Shown here: piece by piece, positions 6,594 to 11,840 of the stretch
Layout of the letters: the number at the start of each line of letters is the position of its first letter
How positions within the stretch are numbered: the first letter of the stretch is position 1
Origin: a virus
DNA length: 34,012 bases
IMG/VR virus record: IMGVR_UViG_3300033153_007378
Coordinates: 1 to 34,012 of that record
Reading direction: 5' to 3' (one strand)
Notes under the pieces: model-generated
Database searches by the model: none
What the model was told of the DNA's origin: nothing
Seen by the model: the letters and a program-made list of their open reading frames with translations, nothing else
Translations under genes and position numbers: made by a program

Positions 6594-7580
6594 CTACATC
6601 GGGCCTTCCTGCTGCGCCTCCCACTCATCGAAGCGGGCAAGGTCCTCGTTCTTTTCGATTGCCTTGATCGCACCGGAGAGCCAGTTGATCCCCCTCTGGT
6701 GTTTAAATGTTGTGATCGATTTTGGATCGGCATATTTATTGCCGTCCTTGGTCGGCTTGTGATAGCTCATATATTTCTCACAAACAGCATCGAGACTCTT
6801 ATACGCTCCGGTCCATTCGAGGAAAGTTCCGAGCGTCATAAATCGATCGATCACGATATTTCGCTGGCCCTCCTCGACCACCGGATTGTTTTGGGACTGC
6901 TGCTTGCCGGTGCCCTTCGTGACTCCGCCGCCCTTCCCGTCCTTCTTGAAATCGACCGTCGTCGAGCCGTCTCGCCGGAAGCCATACGTTTCCAGCTCCG
7001 TCCAGGTGAGGCCCTTCAAAGCAAGGATATTCATGGTGCCGTTCACTATCATGTTCGAGTACGCCTTTTTCTTGACGTGATCTTCCTTCACGTCCTTGAG
7101 GCTCTTGAATTTCTGATCCTTCTTCCCCAGGAAGGCGTCCCTGCTGGAACAGGTCCCGACGCCGTGAAAGATGTCGATGTACGTCCCGATTGGGATTATG
7201 AAGGTGCCGTAGCAGGTATAGATATAGTACGGCCCTTCTTCGTCCTCTCGCTTATCGTACTCGAAATATGGATTGATTACCGAGCCCCCGGCCCGGCGGA
7301 GCATTGCCAGGGCGCCCCCGCTGTCCGGCCTGGGCCTTGCGTCATCGTCTCTGCCGTAGGTTGTCCATTGGCTTGGCCTTACAGCCTTTAAAACAATCGG
7401 ACGAATCTTGGTGAGCATCGTGTCCCGCTCTTCGATAAAAGCGATGTAATGCTCCGCGGTCCTGAACGTGGGGAGCTGTGGCCCCTCCCGGCGGACGACG
7501 GCATACTGCGACACGTCCAATTCGGCGGGCATACCGGGAGCTCCCTGGGGGGACCCCTGTCCGTTTGAGTCGGATGTCAT
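6594..7580 (-). CDS. Candidate ssDNA-annealing/recombination protein (328 aa)
   Basis: This is the first gene of the leftward unit. ATG 7580 follows AGGAGG; an upstream in-frame start at 7694 has no comparable site. After a disordered Gly/Pro/Gln leader, the core has PSQWTTYG, a beta-rich segment (YYIYTCYGTFIIPIGTYIDI), GTCSSRDAFLGKKD and then AYSNMIVNGTMNILALKGLTW. That last helix resembles the 'aytNc..ngitrllGlrn.tw' segment of phage Erf/Rad52-like annealing proteins as I remember them. A Gly/Lys/Gln-rich linker follows, then a helical C-terminus with a WEAQQEGPM tip. Adjacency to the Cas4-like nuclease supports a nuclease-annealase pair. The assignment is by pattern and context only. Confidence 0.5.
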   Translation of the reverse strand: MTSDSNGQGSPQGAPGMPAELDVSQYAVVRREGPQLPTFRTAEHYIAFIEERDTMLTKIRPIVLKAVRPSQWTTYGRDDDARPRPDSGGALAMLRRAGGSVINPYFEYDKREDEEGPYYIYTCYGTFIIPIGTYIDIFHGVGTCSSRDAFLGKKDQKFKSLKDVKEDHVKKKAYSNMIVNGTMNILALKGLTWTELETYGFRRDGSTTVDFKKDGKGGGVTKGTGKQQSQNNPVVEEGQRNIVIDRFMTLGTFLEWTGAYKSLDAVCEKYMSYHKPTKDGNKYADPKSITTFKHQRGINWLSGAIKAIEKNEDLARFDEWEAQQEGPM

Positions 7581-7706
7581 AATCCGTTCCTCCTGAAATA
7601 TGTGGTTGTTTGAATACGGGCCTTCCGTGTTCGCCAGAAGATTTCTATAAGTGGGATCATTTGTCAAGCGGAAAATTCGCTGGCAGGCTGCCATAAAGCG
7701 TAAACC

Positions 7707-7733
7707 TATATATACTTATGAGTTTCCTGTAAA
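7707..7733 (-). promoter_or_regulatory. Candidate leftward early promoter
   Basis: On the minus strand TTTACA (7733-7728) is followed after 15-17 bases by TATATA/TATAGG within an alternating TATATATA tract (7714-7707). It lies about 130 bases before the first leftward gene. The -35 matches consensus in five of six positions. The exact -10 is ambiguous because of the TA repeat. Confidence 0.4.
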
Positions 7734-7757
7734 GAAATCTCAAATAGGCGCAAAAAA

Positions 7758-7778
7758 TGTATTGACAACGTCAATACA
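7758..7778. promoter_or_regulatory. Operator-like palindrome GTATTGAC-AAC-GTCAATAC
   Basis: A perfect inverted repeat with nine-base arms (TGTATTGAC / GTCAATACA) flanks the three-base centre AAC. It covers the -35 hexamer of the rightward promoter, so a bound protein would block RNA polymerase. The same GTATTGAC half-site occurs three times as direct repeats at 10466-10496. The ribbon-helix-helix protein encoded at 8781 is the best candidate ligand by context. Confidence 0.7.
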
Positions 7779-7790
7779 ATATGGTAATCT
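7762..7790 (+). promoter_or_regulatory. Rightward early promoter (sigma70-like)
   Basis: A perfect TTGACA at 7762-7767, a 17-base spacer and TAATCT at 7785-7790 lie about 45 bases before the first rightward gene. The -10 is weak, but the -35 and spacing are ideal. The -35 is embedded in the palindrome, implying repression or activation at this site. Confidence 0.65.
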
Positions 7791-7835
7791 CTGGTTGTAA
7801 TTTAAATAGGCCCCTAACCAACAGGAGGAGTCGAG

Positions 7836-8183
7836 ATGAGAAAAGCAACCAAGTATGAGTACCCGATGAGCGGGGGGTATGCAGATACCCTGGCAACAAT
7901 GGAGGATGGTCGCAAGGTCTACGTCAATACCCAGTATAAGCGCGTGTTGCCGCTGGGCAAGCATGCAGATGATTGCGATCAGATTAACGTCATGGGTGGA
8001 CGGTGTACGTGCGGATTGTTGGACGGGATTGATGAGGCGTCGCTAATCGCAGACGCACACGAGCGCGGATTGTTTGGCTCCCCGCCAGAAGATGATGTGT
8101 CCGACGATGCTACGGACAACGTAGATCACGGCCAGGGTTGGTGCGATAGGTGCGAGAGTTATTGCTTTGGTGATTGCGGATAA
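7836..8183 (+). CDS. Early Cys-rich hypothetical protein (115 aa)
   Basis: First gene of the rightward unit, with AGGAGGAG before the ATG. The N-terminal half is a small beta-rich domain (KYEYPMSGGYADTLATMEDG, then KVYVNTQYKRVLPLGKHADDC). Cysteines follow in CDQ(x)6RCTCG and, at the C-terminus, in WCDRCESYCFGDCG. Six closely spaced Cys with acidic residues between them suggest a metal site. The spacer between the two clusters is very acidic. A GTCAATAC half-site falls inside the coding sequence at 7923-7930. Function is unknown. As first gene under the operator-bearing promoter, it is likely expressed immediately after infection. Confidence 0.75.
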   Translation: MRKATKYEYPMSGGYADTLATMEDGRKVYVNTQYKRVLPLGKHADDCDQINVMGGRCTCGLLDGIDEASLIADAHERGLFGSPPEDDVSDDATDNVDHGQGWCDRCESYCFGDCG

Positions 8184-8208
8184 TAGATGATATCGGAGGA
8201 GGTCGATA

Positions 8209-8478
8209 ATGAGCAGAGTAACAGTTAGCAATACGTTCCACGGGACCGAGACAAGTTTTTTTGCCCCGCGCAATCTCACACCAGTGCAAGCATGGGAGCA
8301 ATTGCAGGACGGTGCGAATCTGTATCTACAGACCCGCAGCGACGAGTATCTCGCAGCACGCCGCAAGTATCTACGCATCTGTAATACATTGTGCGCAAGT
8401 CCTGGTTGTGTCTGTATACCTAGGCATATTGAGGTATCAGATTGTGGGAAGAAATTAAGAGCCCAGGGGCGACTGTGA
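8209..8478 (+). CDS. Early hypothetical protein (89 aa)
   Basis: ATG 8209 follows GGAGGAGGT. The product starts with a strand region (SRVTVSNTFHGTETSFFAP), then a helix of the form PVQAWEQLQDGANLYLQTRSDEYLAARRKYLRICNTLC, and ends with a Cys cluster CASPGCVC and a lone C. The helix-plus-Cys arrangement could be a small zinc-stabilised domain. A shadow frame on the opposite strand is longer but lacks a ribosome site and conflicts with the flanking operon. Function is unknown. Confidence 0.65.
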   Translation: MSRVTVSNTFHGTETSFFAPRNLTPVQAWEQLQDGANLYLQTRSDEYLAARRKYLRICNTLCASPGCVCIPRHIEVSDCGKKLRAQGRL

Positions 8479-8505
8479 ACCCCCAGGCTCAAGGAACGGA
8501 ACGAG

Positions 8506-8784
8506 ATGATCGAATTAAAGCTAGCAAACCGACCTGGAAAGGTCAAGAAGAAAGGGAATGAGATGACCCCTGGCCTGCCGCTCAAGAAGCCGTTTCGGGT
8601 CCAGGATGGATTCCTCCACACCGTGCCTGTCAACCAACGTGAGAGCCATGGAACAGTTTGGATGGAAGGAATGACGGCCCACGAGGGGCTTTTGGTAACC
8701 TACGTTTCCAGCGAGACGACCGCCCGAGCGCTGGGATTGATGAATCACAAGTTCTTCTACATCGAGGAAATGGAGGCTGAATGA
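8506..8784 (+). CDS. Early hypothetical protein (92 aa)
   Basis: Two starts are possible. ATG 8506 has AAGGAACGGAAC upstream; ATG 8563 has AAAGGG six bases upstream and would give a 73-residue product lacking the basic NRPGKVKKKG leader. No domain is recognised. The body is probably a small alpha/beta fold (GFLHTVPVNQ, TVWMEGMTAHEG, LLVTYVSSETTARALGL). The stop overlaps the start of the ribbon-helix-helix gene (ATGA), so the two are translationally coupled. A regulator partner is possible but not shown. Confidence 0.65.
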   Translation: MIELKLANRPGKVKKKGNEMTPGLPLKKPFRVQDGFLHTVPVNQRESHGTVWMEGMTAHEGLLVTYVSSETTARALGLMNHKFFYIEEMEAE

Positions 8785-8990
8785 GTAAAAAAACCATCAC
8801 CATTAGGATCGATCCGGCGCTATACGAGGCGCTAAAAATCGAGGCATATCACAGGGGCATCCCGTACGTCTATGTCTTGATAAATGGGGCGCTGGCCCAC
8901 GATAACCGTCTCAGAGACATTCTCGCCAAAATCAGGAAAGGGGAACTGGAATGGAACGAAGATCAAAAGAAACCGCTTGGAACCGTGTGA
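8781..8990 (+). CDS. Ribbon-helix-helix (CopG/Arc-like) transcription regulator (69 aa)
   Basis: Residues 3-9 (KKTITIRID) are the DNA-contacting strand of a ribbon-helix-helix fold. PALYEALKIEAYHRG then gives helix A and YVYVLINGALAHDN helix B. The length is typical for Arc/MetJ/CopG repressors, which bind as dimers of dimers to short repeated half-sites. It lies 1 kb downstream of a promoter whose -35 is covered by a GTATTGAC palindrome, and the same element recurs as three direct repeats at 10466. Autoregulation and control of the later promoter are therefore plausible. No other regulator was seen. DNA target and sign of control are inferred. Confidence 0.75.
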   Translation: MSKKTITIRIDPALYEALKIEAYHRGIPYVYVLINGALAHDNRLRDILAKIRKGELEWNEDQKKPLGTV

Positions 8991-9754
8991 TAACCCGGGT
9001 TGAAGGGAAGCGCGGCTGCGGCTATCGAAAGCCCGGTGGACTGTACCTGGTATGCGACGGCTTCTCGAAGCGCTGCGGTCGGCTGCCGGTGCCAATCGAA
9101 CCGTGCCCGCATTGCGAAGAGAGAGGGATCATCTGCAAGATCGAGCAGACGCGATCGTGGACATGGATCAATGCGAGGAAACTGCTGGCGCTCCACGATT
9201 GCCAAGAAACCCCTGCTTGTATAACAGACGATGCGGATGGCTTCAGAGAATACAAAATCATATGCGACTGCCCACTAGCAGAGCCCCCGGAAAGAGCCGG
9301 GCTTCTCTGGATCGGCGAGGCTCACTACAAGGCCCCGGCAGACTTCTTGCTGGAAACGGAAATGCCTCATCCAGACGGTAGGAAAATGGGGGTCTCGAAG
9401 AGAATCGCCACCGTGCCCAAGGGATTCAAGCTCAGCGAAACCTGGGTTTTCGTGGCGCACCCGAAGGCGATTGTCGAGGACTGTCCAAAATGCGAGGCGG
9501 TGAATAGTTTTAGCACTGCGATTCTTAATCGCTGTCCACAGATAACAGCCATAGCGTCACCGATCTGCGAGGTCTGCAAGGGTGAAGAGGTTATCTATCG
9601 ACCGGCGATCTTCCATGCTTTCCAGCCGACCGGCCTGGAATACATCGTCACCGGCGAAGAGACCAACGAGGACTTGGACCGCCTCAAAGCCCGCGGGATT
9701 ACACCAGTCAAGGTAGAGACGGAAGAGCAATACTATCAAGGAGAAACGACATGA
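8951..9754 (+). CDS. Conserved phage Cys-rich protein, 'GCGYRKPGG' family (267 aa)
   Basis: I recall this as a widespread phage/prophage protein of unknown function. It opens with RGCGYRKPGGLYLVCDGFSK, then CGRLPVPIEPCPHC, a central AGLLWIGEAHYKAPADFLLE with ISKRI-like MGVSKRIATVPKGFKL, then SETWVFVAHPKAI, and closes with AFQPTGLEYIVTGEETNED. Cys pairs CPHC, CDC, CPKC and CEVC probably form two or more zinc ribbons. The ATG lies inside the preceding gene (40-base overlap) after AAAGGGG. Its size and conserved Trp/Gly motifs suggest a real fold with a specific partner, but no activity is known to me. Confidence 0.7.
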   Translation: MERRSKETAWNRVITRVEGKRGCGYRKPGGLYLVCDGFSKRCGRLPVPIEPCPHCEERGIICKIEQTRSWTWINARKLLALHDCQETPACITDDADGFREYKIICDCPLAEPPERAGLLWIGEAHYKAPADFLLETEMPHPDGRKMGVSKRIATVPKGFKLSETWVFVAHPKAIVEDCPKCEAVNSFSTAILNRCPQITAIASPICEVCKGEEVIYRPAIFHAFQPTGLEYIVTGEETNEDLDRLKARGITPVKVETEEQYYQGETT

Positions 9755-10239
9755 AGGCACTTACGGACCGGCAGCTCGAGGAAATCATTAGGCATCGAAT
9801 GATGCTCAGAGAGAAAAGCAAGTTTTCCATCCGGGAAGCTCTTATGGCAACAGAGCTGCTCCAGCGAAGGGCTCAGGATCATGGGCGTGGAGCTAAGGCT
9901 TTCTCGGTGCGGTTGAGCAGTTTCGAAATCGATTATTGCCCATTCATCGGATATCAGCATATCGATTCGATCGATCCAAGTATTCCCATTGGCGCCCCAG
10001 GCTCATGTGAGATCGAGATGCATTTTGCCGGCCAACGGATGACGCTACGGGCAACAGCCGACCGCAAAATGAATCTCGGAGAGTTCGCCAGGGTTGCCGA
10101 CGAGCTCCAGCGCGAGGACAAAAACAAGGCTTTTGAGATCCAGATTAGGGAGGTGGAAGCTGATCAAAATTCCGAAAATCTCGCCGATAATGAGTGGGAT
10201 TCACCCGGCCCGCCACCAGATCCAACACCGTTGCCATAA
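9751..10239 (+). CDS. Early hypothetical protein (162 aa)
   Basis: The ATG overlaps the previous stop (ATGA) and follows AAGGAG. Residues 1-45 are a helical, charged region (LTDRQLEEIIRHRMMLREKSKFSIREALMATELLQRRA). The middle is probably beta-rich (FSVRLSSFEIDYCPFIGY, CEIEMHFAGQRMTLRATADR). The C-terminus is acidic and ends in a Pro-rich tail. It is the last early gene before the origin-like region. No family was recognised. Confidence 0.7.
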   Translation: MKALTDRQLEEIIRHRMMLREKSKFSIREALMATELLQRRAQDHGRGAKAFSVRLSSFEIDYCPFIGYQHIDSIDPSIPIGAPGSCEIEMHFAGQRMTLRATADRKMNLGEFARVADELQREDKNKAFEIQIREVEADQNSENLADNEWDSPGPPPDPTPLP

Positions 10240-10263
10240 ACACCGATTTTACCGGATTCAAAG

Positions 10264-10315
10264 TTATCCACAAAGAAAGGAGACTTATCCACAGAAAAAA
10301 GTAAAGTTATCCACA
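10264..10315 (+). other. Putative replication origin: three DnaA boxes
   Basis: TTATCCACA, the strong DnaA box, occurs perfectly at 10264-10272, 10285-10293 and 10307-10315, all in the same orientation. The spacing is 21 and 22 bases, which places them on one face of the helix. AT-rich DNA follows from about 10430 to 10640 and could serve as the unwinding element. This points to host DnaA helping to start phage replication. Confidence 0.75.
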
Positions 10316-10465
10316 GGTTTTTTCGCATGGGGGAAATCGCCCAATGGGGCTGTTTTGAGAAAATTGGCGCAAGATCAGAGCGAAATCTGGTCACATTTCC
10401 AAGTGAATTTCTCAGAAAAACAGCGGGTCAAAAGACCCAAATGAAAAAATATTTTGAGGGGGTCT

Positions 10466-10520
10466 GTATTGACAACGTATTGACTATTGTATTGACACCA
10501 AAAAGCTTGATTTTTATGCT
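10466..10520 (+). promoter_or_regulatory. Regulated rightward promoter with three GTATTGAC repeats
   Basis: GTATTGAC occurs at 10466-10473, 10477-10484 and 10489-10496 as direct repeats; the first pair is separated by AAC, as in the early palindrome. The last copy supplies a perfect -35 TTGACA at 10492-10497, followed after exactly 17 bases by TATGCT (10515-10520). Transcription would cross the tandem repeats toward the late genes or prime the origin. Confidence 0.65.
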
Positions 10521-10670
10521 GAATTTTTAGCACCTCAACTATGTCCAAAATCGAGGACAGTTCGAAAAACGGCTCACTAAAATATATGAGGGATTTCTGA
10601 TTTTGATTCGAATCGCCGCATATCTATATATCGCTTATGCATACACCGTTTTTCTGCTTTCCCAAAATCC

Positions 10671-10730
10671 AACGGTTGGGTCAACGGTTGGGTCAACGGT
10701 TGGCTTCAGGGTTGGCCCCAGGGTTGAGTC
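10671..10730. repeat. Five 12-bp tandem repeats (AACGGTTGGGTC)
   Basis: Units at 10671, 10683, 10695, 10707 and 10719 are nearly identical at first (AACGGTTGGGTC twice) and then decay (CAGGGTTGGCCC, CAGGGTTGAGTC). The core CAACGGTTG is an imperfect palindrome, so each unit could be a protein site. The period is divisible by three, which explains the artificial VGSTVG frame across it. Confidence 0.8.
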
Positions 10731-10762
10731 AACTCACTCAGAATACTCTTTTCTTAAATCTT

Positions 10763-10799
10763 GGGGAAGAGAGGGGAAGGGAGGGAGAGGGGGGAGGGG
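10763..10799 (+). other. 37-nt homopurine G-run tract
   Basis: All 37 bases are A or G, with G-runs of 4, 4, 3, 3, 6 and 4 separated by one to six bases. This meets the usual G-quadruplex pattern and could also form a triplex. It lies between the tandem repeats and the next promoter-like site. Confidence 0.75.
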
Positions 10800-10838
10800 T
10801 CTTGAGGATCTCCGAGAATGTTTGAAAGAAAAAAAAGG

Positions 10839-10867
10839 TTGACAAAAGCGCGGCGAAATTTTATTTC
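10839..10867 (+). promoter_or_regulatory. Candidate late promoter
   Basis: A perfect TTGACA at 10839-10844 is followed after 17 bases by TATTTC at 10862-10867. It lies about 240 bases before the first late gene. The -10 is weak and the spacer is GC-rich, so activation by a phage factor at the direct repeats just downstream or at the tandem repeats upstream would fit. Confidence 0.45.
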
Positions 10868-10897
10868 TGGGACAGAGGGAAGATTCCGGTTTTGAGG

Positions 10898-10931
10898 CGC
10901 TTGACGTCCGGTGGTCGTCGCTTGAGGTCCG
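10898..10931. repeat. Pair of 13-bp direct repeats 21 bp apart
   Basis: CGCTTGACGTCCG (10898-10910) and CGCTTGAGGTCCG (10919-10931) differ at one base and start 21 bases apart, two helical turns. Related TTTGAGGC segments flank them. They sit just downstream of the candidate late promoter. Confidence 0.5.
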
Positions 10932-10932
10932 T

Positions 10933-11097
10933 TTGAGGCCTGCCACCCCCATCGTTGCTGAGAAGGAAAAGGCGGCGGCGACACCAACCGGATCGAGTCC
11001 CTCCCCGCACAACCCAAGAGCAGAGACCGAGCGCCGGTTACCCAAGAAACCAAAGTACAACCTTGGAGCTTGGGTGCTGGCGCTCAACCTGTTTTAG
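10933..11097 (+). CDS. Doubtful small protein before the late genes (54 aa, TTG start)
   Basis: A frame open from 10843 to the stop at 11095-11097 reads as protein-like: TPIVAEKEKAAATPTGS, then ERRLPKKPKYNLGAWVLALNLF. The only usable start is TTG 10933, with GAGG five bases upstream. The stop is placed neatly before the GGAGG of the first late gene. The lack of an ATG and overlap with direct repeats make this uncertain. The basic, Pro-rich body with an amphipathic end has no known relative. Confidence 0.3.
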   Translation: MRPATPIVAEKEKAAATPTGSSPSPHNPRAETERRLPKKPKYNLGAWVLALNLF

Positions 11098-11105
11098 GAG
11101 GCCTC

Positions 11106-11432
11106 ATGTCAGAACCCGTATCCCCTCCCGTTGTCATTGGCTCTTGGGGAATGCCCCTGCTCGTAGACACAAACGGTTTTGATCTCACCGGCGTATCCTC
11201 AATCAACCTCCGCTTCTGGAAACCCGACGGCACAGAGGCTACCGAGGTGACGACTAACGTCGATGACAACGGCGACCCCACGGCCGGGTTTGCTCGCTGG
11301 ACAGCAGTCACAGAGGATTACTTCGACATTGCTGGAGAATGGAAGGTCGTGGTGGAGCTGAACTATGCCAGCGGGGTACGGCAGAGTGATCCGCCGGGCC
11401 GGATACCGGTTGTTGAGGCTGGAAAGAATTAA
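11106..11432 (+). CDS. Ig-like/BppU-like virion domain protein (108 aa)
   Basis: ATG 11106 follows GGAGG; an in-frame upstream start at 11070 is weaker. The sequence is beta-rich and follows the order of phage Ig-like domains related to the BppU N-terminus: FDLTGVSSINLRFWKPDG, then TNVDDNGDPTAGFARWT, then YFDIAGEWKVVVELNYASG. Such domains trim tail or head fibres and bind partners or surfaces. It is the first gene of the late unit, ahead of the terminase. A structural role is inferred from fold pattern and position only. Confidence 0.55.
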   Translation: MSEPVSPPVVIGSWGMPLLVDTNGFDLTGVSSINLRFWKPDGTEATEVTTNVDDNGDPTAGFARWTAVTEDYFDIAGEWKVVVELNYASGVRQSDPPGRIPVVEAGKN

Positions 11433-11435
11433 TCT

Positions 11436-11840
11436 GTGCGATCGACAACTGAAATTAAGCGCAAATGGCAAAAAGCCTCAACCGATCCCCGCAGGCGCTT
11501 TGAGGCGGGGCAGCTCGTAGCCTTCCTCCCATACCGAGCAATCAAAAGCTCTCTCGATCCTCCCTTGCAGCAAATAGTCTATCGCAACGCCGGTCTGCCG
11601 TTGGACCAGGCGGACGTTCGTGAGCGCCTGGTGGTTGCTGTTCAGAGAATGAAGCGGCTTATCCAAGATGATCGGCGCAGATTGATTCGGAGGCGCTTCA
11701 CGGGGCTCCTGGCCTTGCTATGGCTAGAGGGTGATGACACCATCTGTCAGAGTATTCGAGATAGGGACTCGTTCGGGATCGATCATCTGCGGCAGGTCTG
11801 TGATTACCTTGGCATCGAAATATTAGGAGTTGAGCCGTAA
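11436..11840 (+). CDS. Basic hypothetical protein (134 aa, GTG start)
   Basis: GTG 11436 starts three bases after the previous stop, with GGAAAG at a long spacing. The protein is rich in Arg and mostly helical: KRKWQKASTDPRRRFEAG, then a VVAVQRMKRLIQDDRRRLIRRRF segment, then LRQVCDYLGIEILGVEP. Basic helices suggest nucleic-acid or capsid contact. The C-terminal 'FGIDHLRQVCDYLGIE' could be a small recognition helix pair. The stop overlaps the ATG of the next gene (TAATG). No family was recognised. Confidence 0.65.
   Translation: MRSTTEIKRKWQKASTDPRRRFEAGQLVAFLPYRAIKSSLDPPLQQIVYRNAGLPLDQADVRERLVVAVQRMKRLIQDDRRRLIRRRFTGLLALLWLEGDDTICQSIRDRDSFGIDHLRQVCDYLGIEILGVEP

Larger units (their letters stand above)
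7581..7835. promoter_or_regulatory. Divergent early control region
   Basis: These 255 bases separate the two divergent transcription units and contain no convincing gene. They hold a candidate leftward promoter (7707-7733), a rightward promoter (7762-7790) with a perfect operator-like palindrome across its -35 (7758-7778), and ribosome sites for both first genes. The centre, about 7700-7830, is clearly richer in A and T than the flanking genes. Confidence 0.75.
10240..11105. other. Non-coding origin and late-control region
   Basis: These 866 bases separate early and late rightward genes. In order they hold DnaA boxes, an AT-rich tract, GTATTGAC repeats with a promoter, 12-bp tandem repeats, a homopurine tract, another promoter-like site, direct repeats and a doubtful small frame. 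Open frames here have poor starts or are forced by the repeats. The concentration of distinct repeat types is unlike anything else in the window. Confidence 0.7.

Noticed and set aside
6381-7391. 336-codon plus-strand frame
   Set aside because: It lies opposite two well-supported leftward genes (Cas4-like nuclease and candidate annealase) with motifs and ribosome sites; the frame has none and is a shadow of their codon bias.
7662-7667. Minus-strand TTGACA as a leftward -35
   Set aside because: No acceptable -10 lies 16-18 bases downstream; TATAGA is only 12 bases away.
8043-8633. 196-codon minus-strand frame
   Set aside because: It overlaps three rightward early genes with consecutive ribosome sites and an operon layout.
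10603-10842. 79-codon frame with VGSTVG repeats
   Set aside because: The repeat in the peptide is forced by a 12-bp DNA repeat; the TTG start has no proper ribosome site, and the end runs through the homopurine tract (GREGKGGRGGRG).
10734-11087. 117-codon minus-strand frame over the late control region
   Set aside because: No ribosome site, biased composition over the purine tract, and orientation opposite to both flanking units.
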